Origin: CAYIHX01 sp964363305
GTDB lineage: Bacteria > Bdellovibrionota > UBA1018
DNA: 10,759 bases
Assembly (NCBI GenBank): GCA_964363305.1
Contig: CAYIHX010000079.1
Span: 1 to 10,759, forward strand
Direction: 5' to 3'
Shown here: piece by piece, positions 1 through 6,350 of the stretch
Layout: every line of letters starts with the position of its first letter
Numbering within the stretch: position 1 is the first letter of the stretch
Notes under the pieces: model-generated
The model's database searches: none
What the model was told of the DNA's origin: nothing
The model's input: only the letters and a program-made list of their open reading frames with translations
Translations under genes and position numbers: made by a program

Positions 1-1
1 T

Positions 2-337
2 TGTCGTTACGTTTCGCGGTCGTGCGGGCAAGTGCACATGGCGATCTGGCAAACGAACGGTGCCGCTCCTGCCGAGCTTCTAGGCGGAACGGTGTCGCCC
101 GGCGTTCAGTCGCTCAATGTCGCGATCGGACAGCTTGCCGGTATAGCGGCTACTCTATTTGGCGGCAAGGTGGTTCTTGCTCCGATCGCCACACGGGAGG
201 GACGCATATTCGGATGCGTGAGCATTTCGGGTCGAGGGTTCGACGCGATTCCGTTGGAGTATGTCCAGTCTTTGGCGAAAATCGCGCGAGGAGTGGTCTT
301 GACGGCGATCGCGGCACAGACAGAGAAAGCCGCCTAG
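2..337 (+). CDS. C-terminal part of an unidentified protein (5' end outside window)
   Basis: The reading frame is open from base 2 to a TAG at 335-337 and has no start that must be the true one; an internal ATG at 32 exists, but the frame continues upstream through the window edge, so I treat it as partial. About 111 residues are visible. The composition is that of a normal soluble protein, whereas the overlapping frame starting at base 1 is arginine- and serine-rich and looks like a shadow. The piece is rich in Gly, Ala, Ile and Val with short alternating hydrophobic stretches (for example GKVVLAPIATREGRIFGCVS) and ends in a helix-like segment. That pattern is loosely like the end of a GAF-type sensory domain, but I do not recognise a family motif. 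It converges on the DUF4442 gene with a 27-nt gap. Confidence 0.6.
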   Translation, partial: CRYVSRSCGQVHMAIWQTNGAAPAELLGGTVSPGVQSLNVAIGQLAGIAATLFGGKVVLAPIATREGRIFGCVSISGRGFDAIPLEYVQSLAKIARGVVLTAIAAQTEKAA

Positions 338-342
338 CGAAC

Positions 343-356
343 GCGCGGTTCCGCGC
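343..356. terminator. GC-rich hairpin between convergent genes, possible terminator
   Basis: GCGCGG at 343-348 and CCGCGC at 351-356 form a perfect 6-bp inverted repeat around TT; a real loop would need to open the inner pair. It lies 5 nt after the stop of the first gene and 8 nt beyond the stop of the convergent DUF4442 gene. No T-tract follows on either strand, so it is not a classical intrinsic terminator. It may still cause pausing or mark the 3' ends of both transcripts. Confidence 0.3.
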
Positions 357-364
357 TGGCACGT

Positions 365-859
365 TCAGTCGTCGGGCTTTCGACCTTTGATCTGACCTTT
401 GAGCCCGAGAAAGGGGGTATTCTTGACTCGGGCGACGACTTTGTCTTTCGAGTCCTTGATGTCGAACTCGAAGCAGTGATGGGCTCGCCCTGTGGTGTCG
501 AGTGATTTTCGAATAGCCTCAATGTCGGTATCGGTGATCTCGACTTGCATGGTGACGTCGCTCGCGGCTGGTCGCTTGAATTCGATGTGATGGGACTTCG
601 TCCACACTACGACGTCGGGGAAAATCTTGGCGCAGAGGAGGGCCGCGAGCGGATCGCTCACGGCGGAAAGCCAGCCCCCGAAGAGGGTTCCATGCATATT
701 GCTCCCGTACCAGCGCAGGGGAAGCTTTACGGTCATCGATCGGTAGTCGTCACGTAAATGGAGAATCTTGACCCCCATGAAGAGAAAGGGGGGGTAGAGT
801 TGAAGGAGCATCTTGTCGGGGATGATTCCCATTCTGTCTATTTTTTCCAGAATTTTCAT
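365..859 (-). CDS. DUF4442 / hotdog-fold thioesterase-like protein
   Basis: The 164-residue protein has the pattern of the DUF4442 branch of the hotdog-fold superfamily, relatives of PaaI-type acyl-CoA thioesterases. Typical signatures are an N-terminal helix with YPPFLFMGVKI, the central helix segment HGTLFGGWLSAVSDPLAALL at about residues 56-75, and the following strand HIEFKRPAASDV. No signal peptide or membrane segment is seen, so it should be cytoplasmic. By family analogy it would act on, or bind, an acyl thioester; the substrate cannot be read from the sequence, and many DUF4442 members have no assigned reaction. The ATG at 859 is preceded by CTAACTCC, with no Shine-Dalgarno match. It is divergent from the secreted-protein gene at 912, with only 52 nt between the starts, and appears to be a single-gene unit. 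Confidence 0.8.
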   Translation of the reverse strand: MKILEKIDRMGIIPDKMLLQLYPPFLFMGVKILHLRDDYRSMTVKLPLRWYGSNMHGTLFGGWLSAVSDPLAALLCAKIFPDVVVWTKSHHIEFKRPAASDVTMQVEITDTDIEAIRKSLDTTGRAHHCFEFDIKDSKDKVVARVKNTPFLGLKGQIKGRKPDD

Positions 860-876
860 GGAGTTAGCATGGCATT

Positions 877-905
877 TTGACGCAATGCGGCAAAAGTGCT
901 AAACC
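877..905 (+). promoter_or_regulatory. Candidate promoter for the secreted protein at 912
   Basis: TTGACG (877-882; five of six match the sigma-70 -35 consensus), a 17-bp spacer and TAAACC (900-905; three of six match the -10 consensus) end six bases before the ATG at 912. Transcription would start at or next to the start codon, giving a leaderless mRNA, which agrees with the missing Shine-Dalgarno sequence. The bases TGACGCAATGC (878-888) recur in the promoter region of the gene at 9844. The -10 match is weak. Confidence 0.35.
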
Positions 906-911
906 GGTCCC

Positions 912-1319
912 ATGAAGATCTCGAAATCCTTTTTCATGGTAGCTGTTTTGGGAGCGTTGGGACTGAGCATGCTTCCCTTCGCCTCTCTCGCGAATGAACG
1001 CCCTGAAGTGGTCTGCTCTTACGAGACGATGACCGGCCAGGGTGGTGATGTTTCCGTGCGAAACCTGCTGATCTACCGAGGCCAGGAGGGGACGAGGGTG
1101 GTTGAGGAGAGCCGGCTCGGTACCTCTCGAGCCTTTCGCAATGAAGCTTCCTATTCGGTGACCGGAGAAATCGGCCGAGAGCGAATCGCGCTCGGGTCCG
1201 CGCTGCTCGGCATCGAGATCAAGATTGAGCGGGATGTGAAGGATCACGCCGTGGGTGCCCGAATCCATGTCGGAACCGGCGAACAAATGGAGATGAGTTG
1301 CGAGTGGCTGTTTCACTGA
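912..1319 (+). CDS. Small secreted protein with one cysteine pair, unidentified
   Basis: This 135-residue protein begins with a clear Sec signal peptide: MKISK, then a hydrophobic core to about residue 22, with likely cleavage after SLA at residue 27. The mature part of about 108 residues has exactly two cysteines, Cys35 in VVCSYE and Cys130 in MSCEW, near its two ends, which suggests a disulfide closing a small beta-rich fold in the periplasm. Alternating hydrophobic stretches such as NLLIYR and ASYSVTGEIG support beta structure. There is no lipobox, membrane helix or recognisable enzyme motif. The ATG at 912 was chosen because it opens the signal peptide. The next gene, at 1368, encodes another small exported protein after 48 nt, so the two may be functionally linked. 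I do not recognise a family. Confidence 0.75.
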   Translation: MKISKSFFMVAVLGALGLSMLPFASLANERPEVVCSYETMTGQGGDVSVRNLLIYRGQEGTRVVEESRLGTSRAFRNEASYSVTGEIGRERIALGSALLGIEIKIERDVKDHAVGARIHVGTGEQMEMSCEWLFH

Positions 1320-1329
1320 AATTTTTTGG

Positions 1330-1358
1330 TTGCTCCTATTGTATTTTGGAGCCCTAAT
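1330..1358 (+). promoter_or_regulatory. Weak candidate promoter for the secreted protein at 1368
   Basis: TTGCTC (1330-1335), a 17-bp spacer and CCTAAT (1353-1358) lie in a locally AT-rich gap. The -10-like element matches four of six consensus bases and ends nine bases before the ATG at 1368. If used, it would give an mRNA with almost no leader. Read-through from the gene at 912 is equally possible. Confidence 0.2.
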
Positions 1359-1367
1359 TGTCTTCTC

Positions 1368-1835
1368 ATGTGGATCCTTTCTAAAAATGTTGCGTTATCA
1401 TGTCTGCCCTGGGTGGCATTGCTCGCCGCGTCGTCGGCGCGCGCGGCTTGCCCGAAGATGGCCGGGGCCTATGAGTTGAAAGACGCGGGCCGTACGGTTT
1501 TACTCGATGTTGTTCAGTTTGAGTGCGAGCGGTTCGAAACCATTTATCGTTACGACGGTTCAGATGAAGTGAGACGCCCCATGATCATCGATGGGCAACG
1601 TCGGCAGGATCTCGATTCCGAAGAAATCACCATCTACTCGACTTATAGCTGGAGCGGCTCGGAGATCGTGATGCTTCAAGAGACTCGCTGGAAAGGCGAA
1701 GACCGGCGTCTGGTCGGGCGAGGGAGGATTTTTTTGAGCCCAGCCGCGGAATGGACGGAGCAGACGCAATTTTTTGATGAAGCCGGAGCTTCGTTGGGCG
1801 AAACTCGGCAGACCTTTCGGAAGCGAGCGATTTAG
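1368..1835 (+). CDS. Small secreted lipocalin-like protein, unidentified
   Basis: Starting at the ATG at 1368 gives 155 residues. A TTG at 1326 would add 14 residues, but it places a poorly charged stretch in front of the signal peptide, so the ATG is preferred. MWILSKNVA followed by a hydrophobic core and SSARA gives a good signal peptide, with cleavage after about residue 26. The mature chain begins ACPKMAGAYEL and has Cys28 and Cys53 as a probable disulfide. The rest alternates short beta strands with charged turns (ETIYRYDG, EITIYSTYSWSG, TEQTQFFDE), as in small lipocalin-like periplasmic barrels; this is a fold impression, not a family assignment. Its TAG overlaps the stop of the convergent permease gene. 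It probably belongs with the preceding secreted protein. Confidence 0.7.
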   Translation: MWILSKNVALSCLPWVALLAASSARAACPKMAGAYELKDAGRTVLLDVVQFECERFETIYRYDGSDEVRRPMIIDGQRRQDLDSEEITIYSTYSWSGSEIVMLQETRWKGEDRRLVGRGRIFLSPAAEWTEQTQFFDEAGASLGETRQTFRKRAI

Positions 1836-2977
1836 TAGAGGGCTTTTCGGTAGGGCAAAAACGCCAGTGCCGCGAGAGCTAGATTAGGAAGTTGCATCGC
1901 GAGCCAAGGGGGAAGAGTCCCCTCGACCGCGAGGCTGGTCGCCAGGGTTTGCATCCCCCAGTAGACGAGAATCACGCCGATCGTGACGAGCCCCGCGCCG
2001 GCGCGGACATTCCGGCTCTGGAAGCTGCCGAGGCCGATCCCTAAAAAGACAAAGACGAGGGGGCTCATCGACATGGCGATTCGTCGCCAGATTTCGCCCT
2101 GAACTTCCCTGCGTACTTTTGAGTCCGGGGGGGTTTCGTCACGAAAGCCGAGCAACCTGTGCCAGGTCAGCATCTTGTGTTTCGTCACGAAGGTTTCTTT
2201 TCCCTCTTCGACCTTTAAGTAGAGCTTGTACTCTCCGAAGTCGGTTTTTTGATAGGTTCGCAGGGCGCTGTCGTGATTGTGAATGCTCCCATCGAAGAGG
2301 CGCAGCACGATGGCCTGCCCCAGGTCGCTGTCGTTTTTTACGGGAAGAATTCGTCCCTTCGCCGCGACGACCGCCATCGGGTGACCGGCCTCGCGTTCGT
2401 CGAAGATGAATACTTTGTCGAGGCGGCCGGTGCGCCGATCGACATGCTCAGCGTAAATCAGGATGCCGAAGAAACCCGTGGTGAAGGTACCCTCGCGGAT
2501 CGAGGCGACCGCGGTCGTATTTCCGAGCTTATTGACCGTGGCCAGCGCCCCGCGCTCCGCCCAAGGGACCAGCTCGAGATTGAGCGCCAGGCTGAGGAGC
2601 ACCGTGACGATCGAGATCGCGAAGATGGGCGCGGTGAGGCGCGGTACGCTCAGGCCGCAGGATTTGAGCGCCACCCACTCGCTATCGTTGGAGAGGCGTC
2701 CGCATGCCACCATGAGGCCCAGCAGGAAGGCCATGGGAATCCCCACGGGAAGCACCTGCATGATCATGAAGCCGGTCATCTTCAGCAGTACCGTGAGTGG
2801 GGCGTGGTGCGTGATGAAGAGCTCGGCCAGGCGGAGCACCTGGAACATGATGAAGAGGAACGAGATCATCAGGATTCCGCCGAGAAACGGGAAGACCACC
2901 TCGGCGATGAGGTAGAGATCGAGTCGGTTCGGGAGCCACGCCTTCAGAGGGAGACGAGGGCGGGGAAGGGTCTGCAT
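1832..2977 (-). CDS. lptF: LptF/LptG-family lipopolysaccharide export permease
   Basis: This 381-residue inner-membrane protein has the architecture of the LptF/LptG (YjgP/YjgQ) family. Three membrane segments lie at about 21-48, 60-92 and 112-135. A periplasmic beta-jellyroll-like domain follows at about 140-285, then three C-terminal membrane segments at about 297-318, 329-351 and 357-376. Family-like stretches are the N-terminal LDLYLIAEVVFPF, the loop SNDSEWVALKSCGLS that in this family contacts the LptB ATPase, and FLGIGLGSFQSRNVRAG near the end. In the Lpt machine two such permeases with LptB pull LPS from the inner membrane and pass it to LptC and LptA. No partner permease gene lies beside it. 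LptF and LptG are hard to tell apart by eye, so the symbol is tentative. It starts 3 nt after the preceding stop, as last gene of the operon. Confidence 0.88.
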   Translation of the reverse strand: MQTLPRPRLPLKAWLPNRLDLYLIAEVVFPFLGGILMISFLFIMFQVLRLAELFITHHAPLTVLLKMTGFMIMQVLPVGIPMAFLLGLMVACGRLSNDSEWVALKSCGLSVPRLTAPIFAISIVTVLLSLALNLELVPWAERGALATVNKLGNTTAVASIREGTFTTGFFGILIYAEHVDRRTGRLDKVFIFDEREAGHPMAVVAAKGRILPVKNDSDLGQAIVLRLFDGSIHNHDSALRTYQKTDFGEYKLYLKVEEGKETFVTKHKMLTWHRLLGFRDETPPDSKVRREVQGEIWRRIAMSMSPLVFVFLGIGLGSFQSRNVRAGAGLVTIGVILVYWGMQTLATSLAVEGTLPPWLAMQLPNLALAALAFLPYRKALY

Positions 2978-2980
2978 CTG

Positions 2981-3631
2981 TTAAATTTCCCACGAGAGAC
3001 GAAAAAGGGAAACTGTCGGCAGCGTCGTTCTTGCCAAATACGAGAGAGCGCGTCCCGAGGCCCGCTCGAGCTCGACGTAAATCTGACTGGGGGCTTCTCC
3101 GAGGGGGGAAGTGGCCCGGGAGGACTGAATTTTGCCGAAAGTGACCAGAGGGAGCTGGAGGCCCAGATCGAAAAACAAGCTGAGACCGGGACGCAGCTGA
3201 AAACGCAGTCCGACGGAGGGTACGATGTACACTCCGCCGAGGCGGGCCTTGGGCGTTTCATCGGTTGCGGCCTCGTCGGTCCTGATGAGGCTCGAGCTTC
3301 CATCGATTCCCAAGCCGAAGTAACGCGCGGTGAGTCCGATGAAAAAGATGCTTCCACGGTGAAAGTACCTCATCGTGGCGTCGAGGTTCCAAACGGAGAT
3401 TCGCATCGTGGAGAGGGGAAGAACCAGGCCACCGGTCGCCGTTTCGACTTCGAAAAAGCGGGAGAGCACGGAGCGTACGTGGAAATTAAGAAAGGTGGGT
3501 GCGCCGAGGGAAACTCCGACGGAAACCGGGCCAGGCAGGAGAGTCGGCTGCGCGAGCGCGAGCGGGCTGGCAAGCGCGAAAAACACGACTGCAGCGACTA
3601 CTGCAGATAGATGGGATTGGTCAGAACCCAT
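2981..3631 (-). CDS. Small outer-membrane beta-barrel candidate
   Basis: This 216-residue protein has a signal peptide ending SPLALA at about residue 28, preceded by the hydrophobic stretch VVAAVVFFALA. The mature part of about 188 residues shows repeated alternating hydrophobic/polar strands with aromatic caps (TMRYFHRGSIFFIGLTARYF, PSVGLRFQLRPGLSLFFDLG, TVSLFRLSWEI), as in a small eight-strand barrel. No catalytic motif is recognisable. The ATG at 3631 is supported by AGAGGAG at 3637-3643, five bases upstream; that ribosome-binding site and the first codons lie inside the end of the PHP lipoprotein gene, a 34-nt overlap implying coupled translation. It is followed after 3 nt by the LPS permease gene. 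The partner, if any, is unknown; it could be an outer-membrane component of the same LPS-related system. Confidence 0.75.
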   Translation of the reverse strand: MGSDQSHLSAVVAAVVFFALASPLALAQPTLLPGPVSVGVSLGAPTFLNFHVRSVLSRFFEVETATGGLVLPLSTMRISVWNLDATMRYFHRGSIFFIGLTARYFGLGIDGSSSLIRTDEAATDETPKARLGGVYIVPSVGLRFQLRPGLSLFFDLGLQLPLVTFGKIQSSRATSPLGEAPSQIYVELERASGRALSYLARTTLPTVSLFRLSWEI

Positions 3632-4980
3632 GTGTGCTCCTCTTTCGATTGGGCGAGATCGTAGTTGAGAAAGCCCGAGAGATGGCGAGGGATGATTCGA
3701 ATTTCAGCACGGAAGATTCCGGCCGCGGTGAGCAGGTAGTCGATCGGACCTTCCGCTGATTCCGAAACCAGCGTCCGGCTTGCGTCTGAGCCGATCTGGT
3801 AGAGCCGCAAGGTGAGAAAGGGCGAACTGCCATCGGTAGGCGACAGAGGGTGCAGGGTGGGCCGAGCGAGTTTCAGATGGGTTTGACCGGCGGTGAAGGT
3901 GCCCGTACCACCGACTTCGACGAGGGTGCTTCCGCCGATTTCAGCGTGGAAATCGACACCGACAGGACTGCCGAGCGCCTCGAAAACCATGTTGAATCGT
4001 CCGGCCACTAGCGCCGCTTTGGCCTCTGCGTAGGTGAATGCGCCGGTCATGAGGAGGTGGTTGGAGACCCAGCGCAAAACTCGGCGATGCGAGTCCATTC
4101 TCTCGTCGTCGCGTGTTTTGCCGGGAAGGATGTTTTCGTGTGAGTCGCTTGCGGCGACACCCCAGGGCTTCAGCCCCTGGGAGAGGAGCTGATCCCAGGT
4201 GCGCTCGTAAAGGGTCGCGCGTTTTCCGGCGGCGAGAAAGGCAAGATCCGCTTGTTCGATGCGGAAGGGATCGAGCCAGTAGGGGAGCAGGTCGAGCGAA
4301 GGCAGGAAGGGATCCAGGTCGAGGTACTGGCGTCGAATTTTTGGATCGAGCTGGGCGTGCAGGTTGAAAACCTCGATGCCCTGCAGGCCGCCTCCGATGA
4401 GCGTGACGAGGTCGCTGACTGCCCATTTTTCCGTGTGGGGAACGAGCGCGATTCCGTCGATGCCTGCCTGGCGGATGGCTGTCACTCCGTCGGTGCTGTT
4501 CGAATCATACTGTGCCCGGTCGGTGAAATGGTCGCGCAGGCCGACTCCCAGGAGCTGTCCTTCGAAACCGACGAAGATGCGCGGGCGGTGGCCGTCGCCG
4601 CAGTCTTCGAGGTGATTGGCGACGGTGAAGCCGCCATCGGTTTCGAGTTCGTCAGCGCCTCTTTTGAGAAGCAGTTCTTCGAAGGTTCGTTCGCGCATGT
4701 GAGAGGGGTGGTCAGTCATGAACGCAAAGTCGATCCGGTTTTTACAAAGACCGTTGCGCAGGTGTTGGAGGCATTCTTCGTTGACGGTGCCGTCGGAATT
4801 CGAGCCTGCTCCATCGCAGGCGTCGTATGACCACGGGGAATGCAGATGCACGATCGTGCGGGCGAGCGCCATTCCGCGAGGCGGCGAAAGTTCGGCCACG
4901 GGAGGGAGAAGGGGTTGGACGAGCTGGTTCGTACAGCCGGAGAGGAGAAGGAGGGTCGCAGCAGCCATGAGTCGATGCAC
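3598..4980 (-). CDS. Exported lipoprotein with PHP phosphoesterase domain
   Basis: From the GTG at 4980 the product is 460 residues. HR, a short hydrophobic core and the lipobox LLSGC put the lipidated cysteine at residue 16. A TTG at 5010 would add ten residues inside the upstream gene and is less likely; the GTG lies 2 nt after that gene's stop. The PHP metal-site series is complete and in order: HLH at 45-47, MTDH near 89, the Glu of GFEGQ near 137, the His of LVPHTE near 181 and the Asp/His of AASDSH near 278. PHP proteins are metal-dependent phosphoesterases, so phosphomonoester or phosphodiester hydrolysis on the periplasmic side is expected; the substrate is unknown. The C-terminal region from about 340 is beta-rich and ends WVLTNPIYL, a tail I associate with exported PHP proteins. 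The gene lies between two barrel genes. Confidence 0.83.
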   Translation of the reverse strand: MHRLMAAATLLLLSGCTNQLVQPLLPPVAELSPPRGMALARTIVHLHSPWSYDACDGAGSNSDGTVNEECLQHLRNGLCKNRIDFAFMTDHPSHMRERTFEELLLKRGADELETDGGFTVANHLEDCGDGHRPRIFVGFEGQLLGVGLRDHFTDRAQYDSNSTDGVTAIRQAGIDGIALVPHTEKWAVSDLVTLIGGGLQGIEVFNLHAQLDPKIRRQYLDLDPFLPSLDLLPYWLDPFRIEQADLAFLAAGKRATLYERTWDQLLSQGLKPWGVAASDSHENILPGKTRDDERMDSHRRVLRWVSNHLLMTGAFTYAEAKAALVAGRFNMVFEALGSPVGVDFHAEIGGSTLVEVGGTGTFTAGQTHLKLARPTLHPLSPTDGSSPFLTLRLYQIGSDASRTLVSESAEGPIDYLLTAAGIFRAEIRIIPRHLSGFLNYDLAQSKEEHTWVLTNPIYLQ

Positions 4981-4982
4981 GC

Positions 4983-5612
4983 CTAGATTCTGTAACGAAG
5001 CCCCAGGCAAAGAAAGTCAGAACCGCCGGTGATCCCGTCGAAAAGACCGAAGATTCCGGAGCGATGGTGGATGCGGAAGAGTGCTTCCCATTCGGGCGTG
5101 TTTTTGAGGTTAAAGGTGAGCTCAAAGACGAGATGGTAGAAGAGCTTCGAGGTTCGAGAAAGGTGGCGAATTTCGATTTCTGGGGGTGTCGAGGCGTACG
5201 AGAGCCCATTGCCGACGGCAAAGGTCGAATCGAACCAGACCTTCCAGGGCGGGCGATGAAAGCGGAGCATCGCGGCGGAGGCCACGGAGACGCGCCCCCA
5301 CTCTTCAAGGTGCTGAGTCAACGTGGTCTCGATTCCGAACGATACGGCGTCTCGATCAGAGAGAATGCGGTACTCGGCGCCGAGACTGAGGACTCCGTCG
5401 AGGGTGAGTTCTAGGTTTCGAAAGCGAATGATTTCTGGAAGGGGAGTCATGCTCCCGACGCCGCTGTAAATCATGAAGGCCCAGGGGCGGTCCCAGGCGG
5501 AGGAGGATTTTTGCGCTTCCTCGGCGCGCACGGCCTGTGAATAAATAGAGAGCATGAGGGTGAGGAGGCATACAGTTCGTATCGGCCTGGCGTTGACGGC
5601 GCTTCTCCTCAT
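4983..5612 (-). CDS. Outer-membrane barrel, possibly PagL-like lipid A deacylase
   Basis: The ATG at 5612 gives 209 residues with a signal peptide: MRRSAVNARPIR, the core TVCLLTLMLSIY and cleavage after AVRA at residue 30. A GTG at 5681 adds an unlikely charged extension, and the ATG at 5555 leaves too short a signal. The mature region of about 179 residues alternates strands typical of an eight-strand barrel and ends LCLGLRYRI. Near the end, HHRSG (182-186) followed by DGI (192-194) resembles the PagL active-site strand, in which His and Ser of an H-x-S motif form a catalytic pair. PagL removes the 3-O acyl chain of lipid A. The acidic residue expected after DGI is a Thr here, so activity is uncertain. 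It is the first gene of the minus-strand operon, 2 nt before the PHP lipoprotein start. Confidence 0.7.
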   Translation of the reverse strand: MRRSAVNARPIRTVCLLTLMLSIYSQAVRAEEAQKSSSAWDRPWAFMIYSGVGSMTPLPEIIRFRNLELTLDGVLSLGAEYRILSDRDAVSFGIETTLTQHLEEWGRVSVASAAMLRFHRPPWKVWFDSTFAVGNGLSYASTPPEIEIRHLSRTSKLFYHLVFELTFNLKNTPEWEALFRIHHRSGIFGLFDGITGGSDFLCLGLRYRI

Positions 5613-6336
5613 GACCGTATCGTGCGCGACTTCTCCGAATTTTTCAAAGCGGGCGATCCGCGTGATCGACCGTGACTTCACGCTGCCTGCGGGAGTGACC
5701 AGTTGGAAGACTCTTCTTGGATTCGCGATCGACCCCGAACCGAGCCCTTTTTTCTATCCTGCTCAGTGGGAGCAGGGGCTTTCAGATGTTTTCACGCTCG
5801 TTTGGATGCCGTTGCCTTTGGAAGCGCGGTTGCGGCTGATAAAAACGGAGGAGTTCACCCTTTCTTTGGGAGCGGCCTTTTTAGGACAGATCCAGAGTCG
5901 GAATCGAAATTTTGATTGGCGTCCCACAATGCAGGTACTCGGACGTTGGAAGACCGGGCGTGATTGGGCCCTCGAGCTCGAAGCGCTCTCTGTGGTCGAG
6001 GTGACTCGCGATCCTTTTGGAAATCCCGGGTGGCTGGGGTTAGTTCGCGTTTCCCCGTGGTGGCAGGCTTTGGATCGATTGGGCGTCAGCGCGGGGATCG
6101 GCGCGCAGGTGGAGTCCGGGGCGATTCGTTCCCGCTACGTGGGAGGCTTGCCGGGCGGTAGCGTGGGGGCGGAGTCGGAACAGGGGCTGCGTCGCCATCT
6201 TCCGCTGTTTTTCGCCATGGAGGCTGTGCCATGGGACTCATGGGCCCTTCGCGCGGAGGGATGGAGCTACGGTTTGGCCGAGGAAACACGGTTCCTCAGC
6301 GCTTCGTGCTTCTTGAGCGTGATCCATACGTGGTAG
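5554..6336 (+). CDS. Lipoprotein with beta-rich body, unidentified
   Basis: The 260-residue product has a lipoprotein signal: MRVRRHTVRIG, the core LALTALLLM and the lipobox MTVSC, with the lipidated Cys at 24. The body is rich in Trp and in alternating strands (LSDVFTLVWMPLPLEARLRL, LSLGAAFLGQIQSR, ALELEALSVVEV, GVSAGIGAQVESG) and ends SCFLSVIHTW. It looks like a barrel or beta-sandwich tied to the outer membrane rather than an enzyme; I do not recognise a family. Its first 59 bases are antisense to the start of the minus-strand PagL-like gene. Both signal peptides are needed for export, so neither start can easily be moved downstream. AATAAATAG lies just before the ATG but no Shine-Dalgarno match does. 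A pseudouridine synthase follows after 14 nt. Confidence 0.75.
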   Translation: MRVRRHTVRIGLALTALLLMTVSCATSPNFSKRAIRVIDRDFTLPAGVTSWKTLLGFAIDPEPSPFFYPAQWEQGLSDVFTLVWMPLPLEARLRLIKTEEFTLSLGAAFLGQIQSRNRNFDWRPTMQVLGRWKTGRDWALELEALSVVEVTRDPFGNPGWLGLVRVSPWWQALDRLGVSAGIGAQVESGAIRSRYVGGLPGGSVGAESEQGLRRHLPLFFAMEAVPWDSWALRAEGWSYGLAEETRFLSASCFLSVIHTW

Positions 6337-6350
6337 CTTGCTAGCCTTCC

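Noticed and set aside
1326..1367. TTG start extending the second small secreted protein by 14 residues
   Set aside because: The extension would bury the signal peptide behind a hydrophobic, uncharged N terminus; the ATG at 1368 gives a normal signal peptide.
2249..3610. Long plus-strand open frame of 453 codons opposite the permease and barrel genes
   Set aside because: Its product is highly charged, rich in Glu, Arg, Gly and His, with no fold-like pattern. It is the antisense shadow of two well-supported minus-strand genes.
4252..4830. Plus-strand open frame of 192 codons opposite the PHP lipoprotein gene
   Set aside because: It mirrors the codon bias of the PHP gene, whose full motif series and lipobox are far stronger evidence.
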